From: Cryptosporangium aurantiacum
GTDB lineage: Bacteria > Actinomycetota > Actinomycetes > Mycobacteriales > Cryptosporangiaceae
NCBI RefSeq assembly: GCF_900143005.1
Contig: NZ_FRCS01000002.1
Location: 1-64,000 of the forward strand
DNA: 64,000 bases
Reading direction: 5' to 3'
Part shown: positions 59,956-64,000 of the stretch, piece after piece
Layout: each line of letters begins with the position of its first letter
Numbering within the stretch: position 1 is the stretch's first letter
The notes under the pieces: model-generated
What the model saw: only the letters and a program-made list of their open reading frames with translations
Database searches by the model: none
What the model was told of the DNA's origin: nothing
Translations under genes and position numbers: made by a program

Positions 59956-60975
59956 ATGAAGCGAACCCCCCTCGCCGTCCTCTGTGTTCTCGCCCTGGCG
60001 TTGGCCGGGTGCTCGTCGTCGAAGCCGGACGAGGAGACCGGGCCAGGCGCGGACGATGCGACCGCCGCGTCCTCGCAGGCCGCGGTCGACAAGGCCAGCA
60101 AGAACTACAACATCCAGTTCGTCCAAGGCGTCCAGGGCGACGAGTTCTACATCACGATGCAGTGCGGGATCGAGGAGGAGGCGAAGCGGCTCGGCGTCAC
60201 GGTGAAGACGCAGGGGCCGACGAAGTTCGACCCGACGCTGCAGAAGCCGATCGTCGACTCGGTGGTCAGCGCCAAGCCGGACGCGCTGCTGGTGGCTCCG
60301 ACCGACGTCACCGCGATGCAGTCGCCGCTGAACCAGGCGAAGGCCGCCGGCATCAAGGTCGTGCTCGTGGACACCACGGTCAACGACCCGTCGGTGGCCG
60401 TGTCGGCGATCGCGTCCGACAACGTCGGCGGCGGAAAGGCCGCGTTCGAGGCGATCCAGAAGCTGGCGCCGCAGGGCGGCAAGGTGCTGGTCATGTCCAC
60501 CGACCCCGGCATCTCGACGATCGACCAGCGGGCCAAGGGCTTCGAGGACGCGGTGAAGACCGACTCGAAGTACCAGTACGTGGGCGTGCAGTACTCGCAC
60601 AACGACCCGGCCACCGCGGCCAACCTGATCAGCGCGGCCCTGCAGAAGGACCCGGACATCGTCGGCGTCTTCGCCCTCAACCTGTTCTCCGCGGAGGGCA
60701 CCGCCACCGGAATCCGGCAGGCGGGCAAGTCGGGCAAGATCCAGGTCGTCGGGTTCGACGCCGGGCCGAACCAGGTCGCGGCGCTGCGGGCGGGCACGGT
60801 TCAGGCGCTGATCGCGCAGCAGCCGGCCGAGATCGGCAAGTTCGGTCTCGACGCGGCGGTCGCGGCGCTGGACGGTGGCAAGGTGACGCCGAAGGTCCAG
60901 ACCGGGTTCACGATCCTGACGAAGGACAACATCGACGGTGACGGCGCGAAGGCCGTCTACAAGTCGAACTGCTGA
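59956..60975 (+). CDS. RbsB-type sugar-binding lipoprotein
   Basis: 339 residues. Signal peptide with lipobox LALALAGCSSS. The mature part is a type I periplasmic-binding protein (YNIQFVQGVQGDEFYITMQCG; PDALLVAPTDVTAM; VVLVDTTVNDPS; VVGFDAGPNQVAALRAG), class of ribose/xylose/inositol binders. GGGAAGG before the ATG. The sugar cannot be named from sequence. Ends at a strong terminator. Confidence 0.92.
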   Translation: MKRTPLAVLCVLALALAGCSSSKPDEETGPGADDATAASSQAAVDKASKNYNIQFVQGVQGDEFYITMQCGIEEEAKRLGVTVKTQGPTKFDPTLQKPIVDSVVSAKPDALLVAPTDVTAMQSPLNQAKAAGIKVVLVDTTVNDPSVAVSAIASDNVGGGKAAFEAIQKLAPQGGKVLVMSTDPGISTIDQRAKGFEDAVKTDSKYQYVGVQYSHNDPATAANLISAALQKDPDIVGVFALNLFSAEGTATGIRQAGKSGKIQVVGFDAGPNQVAALRAGTVQALIAQQPAEIGKFGLDAAVAALDGGKVTPKVQTGFTILTKDNIDGDGAKAVYKSNC

Positions 60976-60985
60976 GTTCACGGTG

Positions 60986-61013
60986 CCTGGTCCCCGCCGC
61001 GGCGGGGATCAGG
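60986..61013. terminator. Bidirectional terminator hairpin
   Basis: CCTG and an inner TCCCCGCC pair with GGCGGGGA and CAGG around a 2-base loop, between the convergent sugar importer and SARP genes. The right arm overlaps the SARP stop codon. Confidence 0.75.
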
Positions 61014-63849
61014 CCTCCAGCTCTTTGCGGACGTCGTCCGCGCGCGACGAGCCGATCTCCGTGTAGAGCGCGAGCGCCTGTTCGAGGTGGCTCCGTGCGG
61101 CCTCCGTCGTACGCGCCAGCCCGACGTGAGCCCGTGCCTGCTCGGCGCGCTCGCCGATCGTCGTCGCCAGCGTGAGCGCGGCGGTGAACCGGTCGGCGGC
61201 CTCCGGATCTCCCTGCCCCTGGAGGGCCTCGGCCAGGCCGTTCAGCGCGCACGTCTCGCCGTACCGCTCTCCGATCGTGCCGAACAGCGCCACGGCCTGC
61301 CGGAGATATCCGGCGGCCTCGCCCGGCCGGTTCAGGCTCAGGTGCACCTCGCCGAGGTTGGTGAGCGCGGTCGCCTCCCCGCCGTGGTGCCCCAGCTCCC
61401 GGAACTGCTCCAGCGCCTCGGAGAGCAGCCCGATCGCCTCCTCGTCCCGGCCGAGCCGCATCAGGATGTCGCCGAGGTTGGTCTCCGTGTTCGCCTGGCC
61501 CACCCGGTCGCCGAGCTTCCGGAACAGCGCGAGGGCCGCGGTGTGGTGCCGCTCGGCGTCGGCGTAGGAGCCGGTCTGCTGGTAGATCACGCCGAGGTTG
61601 CCGACCGTCCGCGCCTCACCGACCCGGTCGCCGAGCTCGCGGAACAGCGCCAGCGCCCGCTCCAGATGGTCGATTCCGTCCGGGTACCTGCCGAGCTGCC
61701 AGAACACGACGCCGAGCTGGGCCAGCGCGGCCGCGGCGCCCGCGCGGTCGCCGGTGCGCTCGGCGGCGTCCAGCGCGCACCGGTGGACGGTCAGCGCGTC
61801 CGCCGAGTGCCCGCCGTTGTCGAGGTAGACGTAGAGCGTCGACGCGAGCAGCCCGGTCACCGTGGTCGGGCCGTGCGCGCCGGTGTGCTGGCAGACCTCG
61901 ATCAGCACCGGCCGGTGCGAATCGAGCCAGGCTCTGGCGTCGTCCGGACCGGCGAACGCCGGCAGCGGCGTGCCGATCGGGCCGACGGCAGGGCGCCGGT
62001 GCCGTTCGGCCGGGTACAGCGCGTCCATCGCCGCGGACGCTGCCGCGACGTAGTAGTCGAGCAGCCGCGCCCGGGCCGCCCGCTGTTTCCCGGCGCCGTC
62101 CTCGGCGTCGGACTGCGCCCGCGCGTACGCCCGCAGCAGGTCGTGGACGCCGTACCGATCGCCGGCCGTCGGCCGGATCAGGTGTGCCCTGGCCAGCGCC
62201 GCCAGCGCGTCCCGGGCGTCGTCGAGGTTCTCGTCGGCGAGCGCGGCGGCGGCGTACGCGTCGAACTCCGCGCCGGGATGCAGCCCGAGCAAGCGGAACG
62301 TCCGTGCGACCGTCGCGGCGAGCCGCTGGTAGGACCAGGAGAACACGGCTCGGACGTCCGCCCGCGGGTCGCCACCGACGTCCAGCAGGTCCATCCGGGC
62401 TCGGTGGTCGGCCAGTTCGGCGACGAGGTCGGCCAGCGAGCTGCCCGGTCGCGCTCCGGCGAGCTCCGCGGCCACCCGCAGGGCCAGCGGGAGCCGGCCG
62501 CACTGCTCGGCCAGCGCCGCGGCGGCGTCCGGCTCGTCGTCGACCCGGCGGCCGATCAGCGACCGGAGCAGCGCGGTCGACTCATCGGGTTCCAGCAGGT
62601 CGAGGAGGAGCCGCTGGGCGCCGTCCACGGCGACCAGCCCGCCGAGGGTGTCCCGGCTGGTCACCAGCGTGGCGCAGGTCGGTGACCCGGGCAGCAGCGG
62701 CCGCACCTGCTCGACCGAGGACGCGTTGTCGAGCACGACGAGCAGCCGCCGGCCGGACAGCTCGGTGCGGTAGCGCGCGGCTCGCTCGTCCGGGTCGAGC
62801 GGAACGTCCCTGGCGGAGACACCGAGCGCGGTGAGGAAGCCGGCCAGGGCAGTGGCCGGCGGCACCGGCGGCTCGGTCCCGTACCCGCGGAGATCGACGT
62901 AGAGCTGCCCGTCCGGGAACCGGCTGCGGGCGGCGTGCGCCCAGCGGACGGCCAGCGCGGTCTTCCCGACCCCGGCGGTGCCGGAGACCGCGGAGACGAC
63001 GACGGCGTTCGTCGTGGTGCGCAGCCGCGCGGTGAGCTCGGCGAGCGCGGCTTCGCGTCCGGTGAACGCGGGCACGTCCGCGGGTAGTTGCGCGGGAACC
63101 GGACGGCGCACGGGGTCCTTGGCCGTCTCGCGCAGGACGGCCTCGTGGGCCGCTCGCAGGTCCGGCCCCGGTTCGCATCCCAGCTCGGCGACGATCCGGG
63201 CGCGCGCTCGCGCGTAGGTGTCGAGCGCTTCGGTGGTGCGACCGGTCAAGTGCAGTCCCCGGACCAGCTCCACCAGCAACGGCTCGGCCAGCGGGGCAGC
63301 GGCGACCAGTTCGTGCAGGACGTCGACCACCGCAGCCGGGCGGCCGAGCGTGGTCTCGGTGCGCGCCCAGAGCGCCACCGCACTCCGACGTTGCTGTTCC
63401 AGCCCTTCTCGGACGGTGTCGGCCCAGGCGCCCGGCACGTCCGCCAGCGGGGGCGCTTGCCACAGCTCGAGCGCGGCCCGTAACCGGTCCGCGCGGCGCT
63501 CGTCCGGGCAGTCGTCCGCTCTGGCGTCGGCAATCAGCCGCCGGAACCGGTGCAGGTCGACGTCGTCGGGATCGGCTTGTAACGCATATCCGCCGGAACG
63601 GCGTTCGACCGCGGCGCCCAGCCCGGTGAGCGCCCGGCGGATGCGGGCGATGTGGGCGTAGAGGTTGTCCCGTGCCTTCGCCGGCGGGTCCTCACCCCAG
63701 ACGCGGTCCACCAGCGTCTCCACCTGCACCGGACGACCGACGTCGACGAGCAGCGCAGCCAGTACCGTCCGGCGCTTCACCGGCCCCAGATCCACTGCAC
63801 GGCCCTCGGCCGTCACCTCCAGCGGTCCGAGCAGCCGGAATCGGGGCAC
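61009..63849 (-). CDS. AfsR/SARP family regulator with NB-ARC and TPR domains
   Basis: 946 residues from a GTG with GAGGAG five bases ahead (an upstream frame extension looks non-coding). Order: OmpR-type winged helix (about 1-95: RFRLLGPLEVTAEGRAVDLG; KRRTVLAALLVDVGRPV), bacterial transcriptional activation domain (to about 250), NB-ARC ATPase with P-loop SGTAGVGKTALAVRW and LLVVLDNASSVEQV, then TPR repeats with regular units such as LNRPGEAAGYLRQAVALF. AfsR of Streptomyces is 993 residues with this layout. Codons 90 and 123 are TTA, in line with bldA-type control of such regulators. No biosynthetic cluster is visible in the window. Confidence 0.92.
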   Translation of the reverse strand: MPRFRLLGPLEVTAEGRAVDLGPVKRRTVLAALLVDVGRPVQVETLVDRVWGEDPPAKARDNLYAHIARIRRALTGLGAAVERRSGGYALQADPDDVDLHRFRRLIADARADDCPDERRADRLRAALELWQAPPLADVPGAWADTVREGLEQQRRSAVALWARTETTLGRPAAVVDVLHELVAAAPLAEPLLVELVRGLHLTGRTTEALDTYARARARIVAELGCEPGPDLRAAHEAVLRETAKDPVRRPVPAQLPADVPAFTGREAALAELTARLRTTTNAVVVSAVSGTAGVGKTALAVRWAHAARSRFPDGQLYVDLRGYGTEPPVPPATALAGFLTALGVSARDVPLDPDERAARYRTELSGRRLLVVLDNASSVEQVRPLLPGSPTCATLVTSRDTLGGLVAVDGAQRLLLDLLEPDESTALLRSLIGRRVDDEPDAAAALAEQCGRLPLALRVAAELAGARPGSSLADLVAELADHRARMDLLDVGGDPRADVRAVFSWSYQRLAATVARTFRLLGLHPGAEFDAYAAAALADENLDDARDALAALARAHLIRPTAGDRYGVHDLLRAYARAQSDAEDGAGKQRAARARLLDYYVAAASAAMDALYPAERHRRPAVGPIGTPLPAFAGPDDARAWLDSHRPVLIEVCQHTGAHGPTTVTGLLASTLYVYLDNGGHSADALTVHRCALDAAERTGDRAGAAAALAQLGVVFWQLGRYPDGIDHLERALALFRELGDRVGEARTVGNLGVIYQQTGSYADAERHHTAALALFRKLGDRVGQANTETNLGDILMRLGRDEEAIGLLSEALEQFRELGHHGGEATALTNLGEVHLSLNRPGEAAGYLRQAVALFGTIGERYGETCALNGLAEALQGQGDPEAADRFTAALTLATTIGERAEQARAHVGLARTTEAARSHLEQALALYTEIGSSRADDVRKELEA

Positions 63850-64000
63850 GTGTCTCCTCTCGGATGCGGACCGCGGCCCGACCCGAGCCGCGACGCTCTT
63901 CAGTAAACAGGTATGAACCCACCAGACAAGATTTGCGCAAGGTTTTTCGTGCATCGTTCGGTCGACAGGGCGGGTTCTCGGTTCCGTGCCGGCACGGGGC
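63850..64000 (-). promoter_or_regulatory. Upstream region of the SARP gene
   Basis: Read toward the SARP gene, a weak promoter is possible: -35 TTGTCT (63924-63929 on the complementary strand) and -10 TTTACT (63902-63907), 16 bases apart, plus a small palindrome TTGCGCAA (63933-63940). Nothing else is recognisable up to the window end. Confidence 0.3.

Noticed and set aside
1-64000. CRISPR arrays, insertion sequences, transposases, rRNA genes
   Set aside because: No regularly spaced repeats, DDE or HUH transposase motifs, terminal inverted repeats or rRNA segments were seen on reading both strands.

Overview
The window is a very GC-rich chromosomal segment with strong G/C third-position bias, many GTG starts, ATGA/GTGA gene overlaps, occasional rare TTA leucine codons, ECF sigma/anti-sigma pairs, a SigK-RskA pair, a TIGR03086 (mycothiol-isomerase-like) protein and an AfsR/SARP regulator. 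This points to a large-genome soil actinomycete (Cryptosporangium, Pseudonocardiales, Frankia or Streptomyces-like). The genus cannot be fixed from sequence reading alone.

Layout. 1-4000: end of an unknown gene, then a 3' half of tRNA-Arg(CCT) that looks like the attachment-site remnant of an integrated element, then small genes, an ECF sigma factor, an EVE-domain protein, a DFP-type flavoprotein, an AraC regulator and a TIGR03086 protein. 4000-7000: one large DUF4062 + NTPase + TPR STAND protein with rare codons, a candidate conflict/defence sensor. 7000-12400: D-2-hydroxyacid dehydrogenase, PPK2 polyphosphate kinase, and a three-gene molybdenum hydroxylase operon of the PaoABC/YagTSR type. 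12400-15300: YjbR-like protein, rhomboid protease and AraC regulator, divergent from an aldoxime dehydratase. 15300-22300: SigK-RskA, MmyB-type regulator with an SDR, MarR/amidohydrolase divergent pair, SDR/MarR divergent pair with a membrane protein.

22300-26400 is a glycine-betaine-type ABC importer (ATPase, tandem-fused permease, lipoprotein). 26400-40330 is the most interesting block. A PotABCD-like importer, a Rieske oxygenase of the quaternary-ammonium type, a class III aminotransferase, two FAD oxidoreductases of the phytoene-desaturase fold, an ADP-forming acyl-CoA synthetase and an acyl-CoA dehydrogenase surround a TetR regulator. Three copies of one palindrome (GACTGA-N4-TCAGTC, one with an AACTGA left arm) lie at the three divergent or terminal promoters, so the block reads as one self-contained regulon for uptake and beta-oxidation-like breakdown of an unknown, probably N-methylated, amino compound.

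40300-49300: phytase-like esterase, CAP-domain secreted protein, PrsW protease, SDR, zinc alcohol dehydrogenase, PAS-GGDEF membrane protein, ECF sigma with a membrane-anchored partner. 49300-57000: ABC-2 exporter with divergent WYL regulator, two-component system, and an extracytosolic flavin electron-transfer set (ApbE, FMN-binding protein, ferric-reductase-like flavocytochrome). 57000-64000: LacI regulator divergent from a ribose-type ABC importer with a clear promoter/operator array, and a convergent AfsR-like SARP regulator carrying two TTA codons. Clear bidirectional terminators lie at 44474-44496, 49246-49275 and 60986-61013. No CRISPR array, rRNA, insertion sequence or complete tRNA was seen.
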